From: Lachnospiraceae bacterium UBA1683
Lineage (GTDB): Bacteria > Bacillota > Clostridia > Lachnospirales > Lachnospiraceae
Assembly (NCBI GenBank): GCA_002320245.1
Contig: DCKD01000093.1
Span: 7,708-71,707, forward strand
Length of the DNA stretch: 64,000 nucleotides
Reading direction: 5' to 3'
Positions 14,875-22,988 of the stretch are shown one piece after another; the stretch's first letter is position 1; each line of letters opens with the position of its first letter. The notes under the pieces were generated by a model. That model worked only from the letters and a program-made list of their open reading frames with translations. It was not told the origin of the DNA and made no database searches. Position numbers and translations under genes: made by a program.

Positions 14875-16821
14875 ATGGAGAAGTATCCTCATTTATTTTC
14901 CCCAATTAAGATTGGCGGAACTGTAGTTAAGAACCGTATATTCATGCCCCCTTTATCAACGAATCTGGGGAATAAGGGGTATGTCACTGATGAATTAGTT
15001 GAGCATTACAAAGCCCGTGCCAGAGGCGGGGTAGGTCTTTTTGTAACGGAGGTCGTGACGGTTGAGCCTACATATGTCTATCTGCCGGGTGACATGTCCA
15101 TCCATGATGATTCTTTTATTGCAGGATGGAAAAAGCTGGTGGACGGAGTCCATGAATATGGTGCAAAAATCTTACCGCAGTTATTTCACCCGGCTTACAT
15201 GGCATTTCCGGTTCCGGGAACCCCTCAATTGATTGCACCAAGCCATGTGGGGCCTTATTATGCGAAAGAGGCTCCGCGCCCGGTTACGAAAGAGGAGCTG
15301 AACGTAATTATTACTCAGTTTGGCGAGGCTGCAGGACGTGTGCAGAAAGCGGGCGGTGACGGAGTGGAAATCCATGCGGCACATGCCCATGGTTTATTAG
15401 GTGGATTTTTGTCACCTCTTTATAATAAACGGACAGACGAATATGGCGGAGATATTAACGGCAGGCTGCGTCTGACGTTGGAGGTGATTGAAGAAGTGCG
15501 CCGGGTATGCGGAAAAGATTTCATTATTGACGTCCGTATTTCGGGAGACGAGTACAGCGACGGCGGCCTGAATATCAATGATATGATTTACGTTTCCAAA
15601 CAGTTGGAAAAAGCGGGCGTTGATATGCTTCATGTATCGGGCGGTACGACAATCGCCCGCGGAAGTTCGATTCCGGCGCCGGGGACAAAGATGGGCTCCC
15701 ACAGTGCATGTTCAGAAGAAATCAAAAAATATGTTTCGATTCCTGTTGCAACAGTAGGGCGTATTACGGAGCCATGGATTGCGGAAGAGCTGATTGCGGA
15801 CGGCAAGGCAGATGCCTGTATGATTGGCAGGGCAAATTTATGTGACCCGGAGTTTTCCAATAAAGCTTTTGAAGGAAGAGAAGATGAAATCCGTCCATGC
15901 ATTGGATGCCTGCGCTGCCTGAATGGTATTATGTTTGGAAAACGTGTTGCTTGCACAATCAATCCATCCTTTGAACTGGAAAACGAAGAGAATCTTACTT
16001 CAGCCGATGAAAAGAAAAACGTTTTAGTCATTGGCGGCGGGTGCGCCGGTATGGAGGCTGCTTTTGTGGCAAAGAAACGCGGCCATCATGTTGTCCTGTG
16101 TGAGGCATCGGATTCGTTAGGCGGATTACTGCTGGCTGCATCTGTGCCCATTGGAAAACAGGATTTGACGAAAGTAGTCAAATATATGAAACGGCGTCTG
16201 GAACAGGAACAGGTTGAAGTCCGTCTCAACTGCCCGGTCACAAAGGAGATGCTGGAAGGAGAGTTCGCGGGTTATGAAGTAATTGCGTCAACAGGTGCAA
16301 AACCTATTGTCATCGAACCGTTTACAGCATTCAAACAATGGATGACGGCAGATGATATTTTGAAGGGAAAGGCTTTCCCGGGGCGCAAGATTGTCATCAT
16401 TGGCGGGGGAAGTGTGGGATGTGAAACGGCGGATTATTTAGCCCCGGTTGTGCATGATTTATTCCCGCGGAACCGGGAAATCATTGTCCTAGAAATGGCA
16501 AAAGGTGTAATGATGAACGAAAGCGGACCGGGAAGAAGTCTGCTTGTGCAGAGGATGATGAAAAAAGGCATCCGGATGATTTGCAATGCGAAAGTTGGGA
16601 AAGTGGATTCTGATAAGATATATTATGTCCGGAATGGGGATGAACATTGTATTGATGATGCAGATACACTCGTTTTTGCCAATGGATATAGAGTAGAGCC
16701 CGCGGTGGAAGAAATGCTGAAAGAGGCAAGGGTGAATTATCATCTGATAGGGGATGCACAGAAAGTTGGAAATCTGAAGGATGCAATCTTGCAGGGATAT
16801 GAAACTGCGAGACAATTATAA
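14875..16821 (+). CDS. NADH:flavin oxidoreductase / Fe-S flavoenzyme (Old Yellow Enzyme plus FAD domain)
   Basis: 648 residues with the fold of 2,4-dienoyl-CoA reductase, BaiCD and BaiH. An N-terminal FMN TIM barrel (about 1-340, starts HLFSPIKIGGTVVKNRIFMP) has the conserved HAAHAHGLLGGFLSP and RTDEYGG. Then comes a 4Fe-4S cluster motif CIGCLRC with a fourth Cys (VACTINP). The C-terminal FAD/NAD(P)H domains carry VLVIGGGCAGMEAA and IVIIGGGSVGCETA. Such enzymes move electrons from NAD(P)H through FAD and Fe-S to FMN, which reduces an activated double bond. The substrate is unknown: enoate, steroid/bile acid or tetrapyrrole are possible. The next gene is a paralogue 47 bases downstream. Start ATG with AAGGAG. 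Confidence 0.88.
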   Translation: MEKYPHLFSPIKIGGTVVKNRIFMPPLSTNLGNKGYVTDELVEHYKARARGGVGLFVTEVVTVEPTYVYLPGDMSIHDDSFIAGWKKLVDGVHEYGAKILPQLFHPAYMAFPVPGTPQLIAPSHVGPYYAKEAPRPVTKEELNVIITQFGEAAGRVQKAGGDGVEIHAAHAHGLLGGFLSPLYNKRTDEYGGDINGRLRLTLEVIEEVRRVCGKDFIIDVRISGDEYSDGGLNINDMIYVSKQLEKAGVDMLHVSGGTTIARGSSIPAPGTKMGSHSACSEEIKKYVSIPVATVGRITEPWIAEELIADGKADACMIGRANLCDPEFSNKAFEGREDEIRPCIGCLRCLNGIMFGKRVACTINPSFELENEENLTSADEKKNVLVIGGGCAGMEAAFVAKKRGHHVVLCEASDSLGGLLLAASVPIGKQDLTKVVKYMKRRLEQEQVEVRLNCPVTKEMLEGEFAGYEVIASTGAKPIVIEPFTAFKQWMTADDILKGKAFPGRKIVIIGGGSVGCETADYLAPVVHDLFPRNREIIVLEMAKGVMMNESGPGRSLLVQRMMKKGIRMICNAKVGKVDSDKIYYVRNGDEHCIDDADTLVFANGYRVEPAVEEMLKEARVNYHLIGDAQKVGNLKDAILQGYETARQL

Positions 16822-16832
16822 ATGTGAAAAAG

Positions 16833-16855
16833 CTAAAATTGCATGACAATTTTAG
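16833..16855 (+). promoter_or_regulatory. Perfect 9-bp inverted repeat between the two flavoenzyme genes
   Basis: CTAAAATTG (16833-16841), loop CATGA, CAATTTTAG (16847-16855). The right arm ends against the ribosome binding site GTGGAGGA of the next gene. It could be an RNA hairpin tuning translation of the downstream enzyme, or a protein operator. Confidence 0.6.
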
Positions 16856-16868
16856 TGGAGGAACAGAT

Positions 16869-18881
16869 ATGAAATTATTAGAAGAAATTCAAGTGGGAAA
16901 CCTTACATTAAAAAACCGTATTATGTTTCCCCCATTGACCACGGGATATGAAGAACGTGACGGTTCGATCGGAGAGCGGAGTTTTCACTTTTATGAGAGA
17001 TTAGCAAAGGGCGGCGTTTCTTATATCGTCATCGGGGATGTCGCTCCTGTTAATACAGCCTCTCCGACACCGAAATTGTGCGATGACCGTCAAATTCCGG
17101 CATTTCAGAAACTGGCAGATGTTTTACATGCACATGATTGTAAATTAGCGTTACAAATCTTCCATCCGGAATATGATGTGCCGAGTGTGGGAAAAATGAT
17201 TATGGGCTCAAGAATGGCGGCAATGGCAGGGCAGCAGGCGAAAGAAAAAGGTGATATGGAAACTTTCGGTGTGAAAATGGCGGAAGCGAAAAAGCTGAGT
17301 GATGATGCTTATGCGAAGTTACGCCATGATATGCAGCATTTTGTGAGTGAGGCGACTTTTGAACAGCTCGATGAAATCAAAGAAGCAATCGCGCAGTGCG
17401 CCCGAAGAGCAATGGAAGCGGGGGCAGATGCAATTGAAGTTCATGGCGACAGATTATTAGGTTCTATGTGTTCCGTTCTTTTGAATCATCGTGAGGATAA
17501 ATATGGAGGAACCTTTGAGAACCGTATCCGTTATGCTCTTGAAGTGGTGGCTGCAATCAAAAAAGCGGCCCCGACATTGATGGTTGAATATAAATTACCA
17601 TTGATTACAAAAAACGCGGATGGCAGCAATCGTGGAAAAGGTGGTTTATTCGAAGAGGAAGGCATTGAATTTGCGAAACGGTTAGAAGAAGCCGGGGTAG
17701 ATATGATTCAGGTTGCACAGGCGAACCATACGGGAAATATGGGAGATACCATTCCTCCGATGGGGACTGTCCCGTATAACTGGACATTGCCGATTGCGAA
17801 AAAAGTAAAAGAAACCGTGAGTATCCCAGTGGCGACGGTTGGGCGTGTCGTAACGGTGGCAAATGGGGAAGCGATTCTGGAAAATGGAGAAGCAGATATC
17901 ATTGGATATGGACGGTCCTTGCTATGTGATCCGGATATCGCTTTAAAAGCAGCGGCAGGCGAGCCGATTCGTGAATGCCTGAATTGCAATAAAGGCTGTG
18001 TAGATGCGGTTCAATCCCGCCGGTACATTTCCTGCGTATTGAATGCAGAAAATGGAGACGAGGCGACAATTTCAATCCGGTCTGCCAGTGACAGGAAAAA
18101 TGTTGTGGTGATCGGAGCCGGAATTGCAGGGCTGGAAGCAGCAAGAGTGGCAGCTATCCGGGGGCATCATGTTGATTTATATGAGAAGGAAGGGCGCATA
18201 GGCGGACAAATCAATATTGCAGGCGTGCCTCCGAGAAAAGATGAAATCTTACGTTCCATTGAATACTACGAAAAAATACTTCCGACGCTGGATGTAACTC
18301 TGCATTTGAACAGTGTATGCACAAAAGAAATAATGAATGAAGCGGATGCCGTGATTTGTGCTGTCGGTGCCCATGATATCACGTTTCCGGTTCCGGGAGC
18401 TGAAAGCGCCAATGTTATCTCAAGTTGGGATGTATTAGCGAAAAAGGCGGATGTGAAAGGGCATTGTGTTATTATCGGCGGCGGATTAGTGGGTACGGAA
18501 ACCGCGGAATATGTTTTATCGCTGGGATGTCAGGTTTCTATTGTTGAAATGCTGGACAAGATTGCAGGCGGTGAGTCTCCAACTATTCTTCCGCACATTA
18601 TGGAAGATTTTGCAAGACATGACGTGAAACAATATGTGAACACGAAGGTGGATTGTATCAAAAATGATGGGACAACTGTTATTGCAACCAACACAGAGGA
18701 TAATTCGGAAGTTGTTATCAATTGTGATAAAGTAATCATGGCGGTAGGTTCTGTCAAGAATACGTTAGATGTAGAGGGAGTGGCTGCGCCAATTGTTTAT
18801 GTGGGAGACTGTTCCGGAGAACGGACCGCAAGTATTGCAGAGGCAATCCGCTCGGGATATGCTGCGGCGAATCAAATTTAG
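16869..18881 (+). CDS. BilR-like flavoenzyme, probable bilirubin reductase (long form)
   Basis: 670 residues, paralogous to the preceding gene: FMN TIM barrel, Fe-S motif (CLNCNKGC, later Cys in ISCVLNA), then FAD and NAD(P)H domains (VVVIGAGIAGLEAARVA, CVIIGGGLVGTETAEYV). The start is ATG 16869, behind GTGGAGGA; an in-frame GTG at 16824 is rejected. At the usual HAAH position of the barrel this protein has HGDR (residues 192-195). Established knowledge: an HGDR motif with an essential Asp-Arg pair marks the gut bilirubin reductase BilR, which reduces bilirubin to urobilinogen. About 31 extra residues precede the motif compared with the first enzyme, within the region MAAMAGQQ...RHDMQHF. Function is inferred from the motif, not proven. 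A steroid or enoate reductase is the main alternative. Confidence 0.72.
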   Translation: MKLLEEIQVGNLTLKNRIMFPPLTTGYEERDGSIGERSFHFYERLAKGGVSYIVIGDVAPVNTASPTPKLCDDRQIPAFQKLADVLHAHDCKLALQIFHPEYDVPSVGKMIMGSRMAAMAGQQAKEKGDMETFGVKMAEAKKLSDDAYAKLRHDMQHFVSEATFEQLDEIKEAIAQCARRAMEAGADAIEVHGDRLLGSMCSVLLNHREDKYGGTFENRIRYALEVVAAIKKAAPTLMVEYKLPLITKNADGSNRGKGGLFEEEGIEFAKRLEEAGVDMIQVAQANHTGNMGDTIPPMGTVPYNWTLPIAKKVKETVSIPVATVGRVVTVANGEAILENGEADIIGYGRSLLCDPDIALKAAAGEPIRECLNCNKGCVDAVQSRRYISCVLNAENGDEATISIRSASDRKNVVVIGAGIAGLEAARVAAIRGHHVDLYEKEGRIGGQINIAGVPPRKDEILRSIEYYEKILPTLDVTLHLNSVCTKEIMNEADAVICAVGAHDITFPVPGAESANVISSWDVLAKKADVKGHCVIIGGGLVGTETAEYVLSLGCQVSIVEMLDKIAGGESPTILPHIMEDFARHDVKQYVNTKVDCIKNDGTTVIATNTEDNSEVVINCDKVIMAVGSVKNTLDVEGVAAPIVYVGDCSGERTASIAEAIRSGYAAANQI

Positions 18882-18890
18882 CTGCTAACT

Positions 18891-18951
18891 AAGACAGAAG
18901 CTTTTCTAAGGAAGGGCAGTTTCGGCTGCCGCTTAGGAAAGTTTATGTCTT
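18891..18951 (+). terminator. Long three-part hairpin after the flavoenzyme operon
   Basis: AAGACA/TGTCTT (18891-18896 with 18946-18951), CTTTTCTAAG/CTTAGGAAAG (18901-18910 with 18932-18941) and GGCAG/CTGCC (18915-18919 with 18926-18930) stack into one long stem. No T-run follows, so it may terminate weakly or protect the message 3' end. Beyond it, up to 19065, I see nothing. Confidence 0.6.
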
Positions 18952-19065
18952 AATTACGAAGTTGATATTTATGCCAATGTCTCTTTCATCACCGGGACGG
19001 ACGATAGTACCATGTGAGATTATCAAACGCTGCACGACAGATTTTTTAAAATATTAACGCTGTTC

Positions 19066-19929
19066 CTACGAGAATAGCTCCTTATACTCCTTTGGTGACA
19101 TTCCATACTCCCGCTTGAATGCCCGGAAGAAGCTGGAATAATCCTTGAACCCGCACAGCAGATACGCTTCGCTGATGTTTGTGTTGCTCAGAATTGCAGC
19201 CTGACACATCGCGAGGCGTTTCTTCATAATATACTGGTGCACGGACAGTCCGAGGTTCTCCTTGAAAATATGGGCAATGTGATACTTGCTTACATAGAAT
19301 CTGCCGGCAAGCCGGTCCAGAGTCAGTTCCTCGTCAAGATGCCGTTCAATATACTGAATCAGGTTTTGGTACAGGCTTAGTTCCTCGTGCGGTGTCTGGG
19401 GATGCTCCATCTCATAGATGGAGCGGTTCAGATGGAGAATCAGGTCGTTGACACACAGAGAGAGCTTTGCTGCCTTGCCAAACCGCTCTGAGTGGATTTC
19501 TTCAATCAGCCGGAAAGCCTTGGACTGTAGTGCATTAAAAGCGATAATATCATAGTGATGGATATATTTCTTTGTGACAGTGACCTGCTGCATCAGGTAG
19601 ACATAGTCCGGAGACAGTTCCAATAATTGATTGCAATACTCTTTGCTTATCCAGAATACAAAGCGGCGGTAAGGAATCTTTTCACTGTGTATCAGTGCAT
19701 AGTGAGGTACATTCGGCGGAATCAGAATCACATCTCCGTTCTTAAGAGGATGAATATCCCCATCAATATTAATCGAGACATCCCCCTCAAGAAACAAATA
19801 GAATTCATAATAATTATGGGCATGGCTTGTCACCCCGCAAAAATTACTGTCATTATAGTAATAAATTTCATAATCACGGGACAACATATACTGCCGGGTA
19901 CTGAACGTAGTCTGCAAATTTTTCTTCAT
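19066..19929 (-). CDS. AraC-family regulator, likely of hexuronate genes
   Basis: 287 residues. The ATG at 19929 is preferred over an in-frame GTG nine bases earlier, because the GAGGTGG site is then spaced correctly. The N-terminal half is a cupin-like ligand domain (SHAHNYYEFYLFLEGD; GDVILIPPNVPH). The C-terminal about 100 residues are two helix-turn-helix motifs of AraC type (LDRLAGRFYVSKYHIAHIFK; ISEAYLLCGFKDYSSFFRAFKREYGMSPKEYK). It is transcribed divergently from uxuA with a shared 170-base control region, so it probably activates the uxuA-uxuB-uxaC operon in response to a uronate or a derivative. Confidence 0.9.
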   Translation of the reverse strand: MKKNLQTTFSTRQYMLSRDYEIYYYNDSNFCGVTSHAHNYYEFYLFLEGDVSINIDGDIHPLKNGDVILIPPNVPHYALIHSEKIPYRRFVFWISKEYCNQLLELSPDYVYLMQQVTVTKKYIHHYDIIAFNALQSKAFRLIEEIHSERFGKAAKLSLCVNDLILHLNRSIYEMEHPQTPHEELSLYQNLIQYIERHLDEELTLDRLAGRFYVSKYHIAHIFKENLGLSVHQYIMKKRLAMCQAAILSNTNISEAYLLCGFKDYSSFFRAFKREYGMSPKEYKELFS

Positions 19930-20004
19930 AATAGCCACCTCGCTTGCTTGGTTAAAATCCGGGAATTATAGTTTAAGCATAACACGCGACCGCAATTTTT
20001 GCAA

Positions 20005-20054
20005 TGTATACAACAACTATATCAATTGGCTTTTTGCAGAGGAACGAATATAAT
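20005..20054 (+). promoter_or_regulatory. uxuA promoter with upstream palindrome
   Basis: TTGGCT (20026-20031), 17 bases, TATAAT (20049-20054), about 50 bases before uxuA. Upstream lies the palindrome TGTATACA (20005-20012), which resembles GntR-family uronate operators (TTGTATACAA-like). Whether the AraC protein or another regulator binds here is unknown. Confidence 0.6.
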
Positions 20055-20101
20055 GAATTCATCAAATAAAACAAGCCTTAAGAAAGAGAGGAACAACCCT
20101 T

Positions 20102-21175
20102 ATGGAAATGACATTGAGATGGTACGGATCAAAATTTGACACAGTTACATTGAAGCAAATCAGACAGATTCCCGGAGTGACGGGAGTCATCACAACGCTG
20201 TACGACACAGAGCCGGGAGAGGTGTGGAGCAGAGAGCGCATCCGTGCCATGAAAGAAGAAGTCGCAGCGGCAGGACTTCATATTGCAGGTATCGAAAGTG
20301 TAAATATCCATGATGCAATTAAGACAGGAGCACCGGAGAGAGAGCAGTATATTGAGAACTATATCGAGACACTGAGAAATCTTGGTGAAGAAGATATTCA
20401 TCTTGTATGTTATAACTTTATGCCGGTATTCGACTGGACACGTACAGAGCTGGCAAGAGTAAGGCCAGACGGTTCTACAGTTCTTGCTTATACACAGGAA
20501 GCGGTTGATGCAATCAATCCGGAAAATATGTTTGAGTCCATTGCAGGCGATATGAACGGAACAGTAATGCCTGGTTGGGAGCCGGAGCGTATGGCCCGCG
20601 TAAAAGAGCTGTTTGAGATGTATAAGGATATCGATGATGAGAAATTGTTCGAAAACCTGAAGTATTTTCTGGAGAAGATTATGCCGGTATGTGATGAGTA
20701 TGACATCAACATGGCAATCCACCCGGATGATCCGGCATGGAGCGTATTCGGACTTCCGAGAATCATCATCAACAAGACAAACATCCTGCGGATGATGCAG
20801 ATGGTTGATAACCCGCATAATGGTGTGACATTCTGCTCCGGTTCTTACGGAACAAATCTTGAAAATGACCTTCCGGATATGATCCGTTCCCTGAAAGGAA
20901 GGATTCATTTCGCACATGTTCGTAACCTGAAGTTCATCACACCGACGAACTTTGAAGAGGCGGCGCACCTGTCAAGCGACGGAACATTTGATATGTATGA
21001 GATTATGAAAGCTTTGTATGATATCGGATTTGACGGACCAATCCGTCCTGATCACGGCCGTATGATTTGGGATGAAGTTGCAATGCCTGGATATGGTCTG
21101 TACGACAGGGCGCTTGGAGCAACTTATCTGAACGGACTCTGGGAGGCAATCGAGAAAGCCCAGACACGCAAATAA
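20102..21175 (+). CDS. uxuA: Mannonate dehydratase
   Basis: 357 residues, usual UxuA length. It dehydrates D-mannonate to 2-keto-3-deoxy-D-gluconate, the third step of glucuronate catabolism, in the cytoplasm. The TIM-barrel family signature is visible from the start (MTLRWYGSKFDTVTLKQIRQIPG). Mn-binding and active-site segments MAIHPDDPAWSVFGLPRI, GVTFCSGSYGTN, GRIHFAHVRN and PIRPDHGRMIWDE are all present. Followed 47 bases later by uxuB. Start has AGAGAGGAAC upstream. Confidence 0.96.
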   Translation: MEMTLRWYGSKFDTVTLKQIRQIPGVTGVITTLYDTEPGEVWSRERIRAMKEEVAAAGLHIAGIESVNIHDAIKTGAPEREQYIENYIETLRNLGEEDIHLVCYNFMPVFDWTRTELARVRPDGSTVLAYTQEAVDAINPENMFESIAGDMNGTVMPGWEPERMARVKELFEMYKDIDDEKLFENLKYFLEKIMPVCDEYDINMAIHPDDPAWSVFGLPRIIINKTNILRMMQMVDNPHNGVTFCSGSYGTNLENDLPDMIRSLKGRIHFAHVRNLKFITPTNFEEAAHLSSDGTFDMYEIMKALYDIGFDGPIRPDHGRMIWDEVAMPGYGLYDRALGATYLNGLWEAIEKAQTRK

Positions 21176-21222
21176 AATGAGTGTTCCGAAAACATCTAAA
21201 TACTGAAAGGAGTCAGTTAGAA

Positions 21223-22836
21223 ATGATTTTAAGTTTGAATGGAATTTCCGATAACAAGGCACAGTGGGAAGAAAAGGGATATCATCTCCCGAAATATGAT
21301 GTGGCAGAGATGGCTGCCGCAACAAAAGAAAACCCATTCTGGATTCATTTTGGAGCGGGAAACCTGTTCCGTGCATTTCATGCAAATGTAGTACAGAATA
21401 TGCTCAATGAAGGTTCACTGGACAGAGGACTGGTTGTTGCAGAGGGATTTGATTATGAAATTGTTGATAAAATGTATGCACCGCATGACAATCTTGGAAT
21501 TGTTGCAACACTTAAAGCGGACGGAAATGTTGAAAAAACTGTTGTAGCCAGCGTTGCAGAGGCACTTCCGCTGGATTCTGATAATGAGGCTGCTTACGGA
21601 AGATTAAAAGAGATTTTCACAAAAGATTCTCTGCAGATGGCAACATTTACCATAACAGAAAAGGGTTACAGTCTGGTAAACGGAAGAGGCGAGCAGCTCC
21701 CTGACGTGGCAGCAGATTTTGCTGCCGGACCGGAGAAACCGGCAAGCTACATGGGAAAAGTAACCTCCCTTCTGTATGCAAGATACAAAGCAGGCGAGAA
21801 ACCGCTGGCAATGGTCAGTACAGATAACTGCTCCCACAACGGAGACAAGCTGTATGCGGCGATTAATACATTTGCTGAAAAATGGGTTGCAAACGGAAAG
21901 GCGGAGGCCGGATTCGGAGAATATATCAACTCCGATAAAGTATCCTTTACATGGAGCATGATTGACAAAATCACACCAAGACCGGATGCCTCCGTGGAAG
22001 CAATTCTGATGGAAGACGGCGTGGAGGAATTAGAGCCGGTTATCACTTCGAAGAACACGTATGTCGCTCCATTTGTAAATGCGGAAGAGACAGAATACCT
22101 TGTAATTGAAGACGATTTCCCGAACGGAAGACCCGAACTGGAAAAAGGCGGCTTGATGTTCACAGACCGTGAGACGGTTGATAAGGTTGAGAAGATGAAA
22201 GTCTGCACATGCCTGAATCCGCTGCACACCTGTCTTGCAATTTATGGATGCCTGCTTGGATATGAGAAAATTTCCGAGGAGATGAAAGATACAGAGCTGA
22301 AAAAACTGGTAGAAATTGTCGGATATAAAGAGGGACTGCCGGTTGTAGTAAATCCGGGCATTCTGGATCCGAAAGAATTCATTGACACTGTACTTAATGT
22401 GCGTGTTCCGAATCCGTTTATGCCGGATACGCCGCAGAGAATCGCAACGGACACATCACAGAAACTGGCAATCCGTTTCGGTGAGACAATCAAAGCTTAT
22501 GCAGCAGATGACAAGCTCAATGTAGCAGATTTGAAACTGATTCCGCTTGTATTTGCAGGATGGCTCAGATATCTGATGGCAGTCGATGACGGCGGAAAAG
22601 CCTTTGAGCTCAGTCCGGACCCCTTGTTGGATACCGTATGCCCATACGTTGCAGGATTTAAGCTCGGAGAAGACGCAGACGTTGAAACTGCACTGAAACC
22701 GATTCTGGAGAATAAGAAAATCTTTGGGGTAAACCTGTATGAAGTCGGCATGGCTGAAACAGTATGCGGATACTTCAAAGAACTGATTGCAGGACCAGGA
22801 GCAATTCGCGCAACATTGAAAAAATACGTTGGATAA
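21223..22836 (+). CDS. uxuB: Fructuronate reductase / D-mannonate oxidoreductase (mannitol dehydrogenase family)
   Basis: 537 residues. The ATG at 21223 is chosen because GAAAGGAGTC lies just upstream, and the frame upstream of it has no family similarity. The product is a polyol-type long-chain dehydrogenase: N-terminal Rossmann segment (FWIHFGAGNLFRAFHA), then VSTDNCSHNGDKL, SFTWSMIDKITPRP and CTCLNPLHTCLAI in the order expected. It interconverts fructuronate and D-mannonate with NAD(H), between UxaC and UxuA. It lies in the same transcript as uxuA; a large palindromic repeat separates it from uxaC. Confidence 0.93.
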   Translation: MILSLNGISDNKAQWEEKGYHLPKYDVAEMAAATKENPFWIHFGAGNLFRAFHANVVQNMLNEGSLDRGLVVAEGFDYEIVDKMYAPHDNLGIVATLKADGNVEKTVVASVAEALPLDSDNEAAYGRLKEIFTKDSLQMATFTITEKGYSLVNGRGEQLPDVAADFAAGPEKPASYMGKVTSLLYARYKAGEKPLAMVSTDNCSHNGDKLYAAINTFAEKWVANGKAEAGFGEYINSDKVSFTWSMIDKITPRPDASVEAILMEDGVEELEPVITSKNTYVAPFVNAEETEYLVIEDDFPNGRPELEKGGLMFTDRETVDKVEKMKVCTCLNPLHTCLAIYGCLLGYEKISEEMKDTELKKLVEIVGYKEGLPVVVNPGILDPKEFIDTVLNVRVPNPFMPDTPQRIATDTSQKLAIRFGETIKAYAADDKLNVADLKLIPLVFAGWLRYLMAVDDGGKAFELSPDPLLDTVCPYVAGFKLGEDADVETALKPILENKKIFGVNLYEVGMAETVCGYFKELIAGPGAIRATLKKYVG

Positions 22837-22847
22837 TTTCAAATAAT

Positions 22848-22938
22848 AAGGGGACAGTCCCTTCTGATAGGGGACCGTCCCCTATCAGAAGGGACTGTCC
22901 CCTTTGTACTCCGTTATCAGAATATTCTGATAACGGAG
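22848..22938. repeat. Double perfect palindrome of the GGGGACAGTCCC family
   Basis: The interval 22848-22904 is a 57-base palindrome: 28 bases, one central base, then the exact reverse complement. It contains the GGGGACAGTCCC core on both arms. The interval 22909-22938 is a second, perfect 30-base palindrome centred on AATATT (CTCCGTTATCAGAATATT and complement). This is the fullest copy of the family in the window and lies between uxuB and uxaC, where it may influence mRNA processing. Confidence 0.9.
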
Positions 22939-22988
22939 CGAGTACATGTTTGTATTTGGCTATAATTATGAAAGAATAGGGTGAAGAT

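Noticed and set aside
17762..17773. GGGGACTGTCCC core inside the BilR-like gene
   Set aside because: Only the 12-base core is present, with no flanking repeat sequence, and the encoded MGTVPYNW fits the barrel of the family. Probably coincidence.
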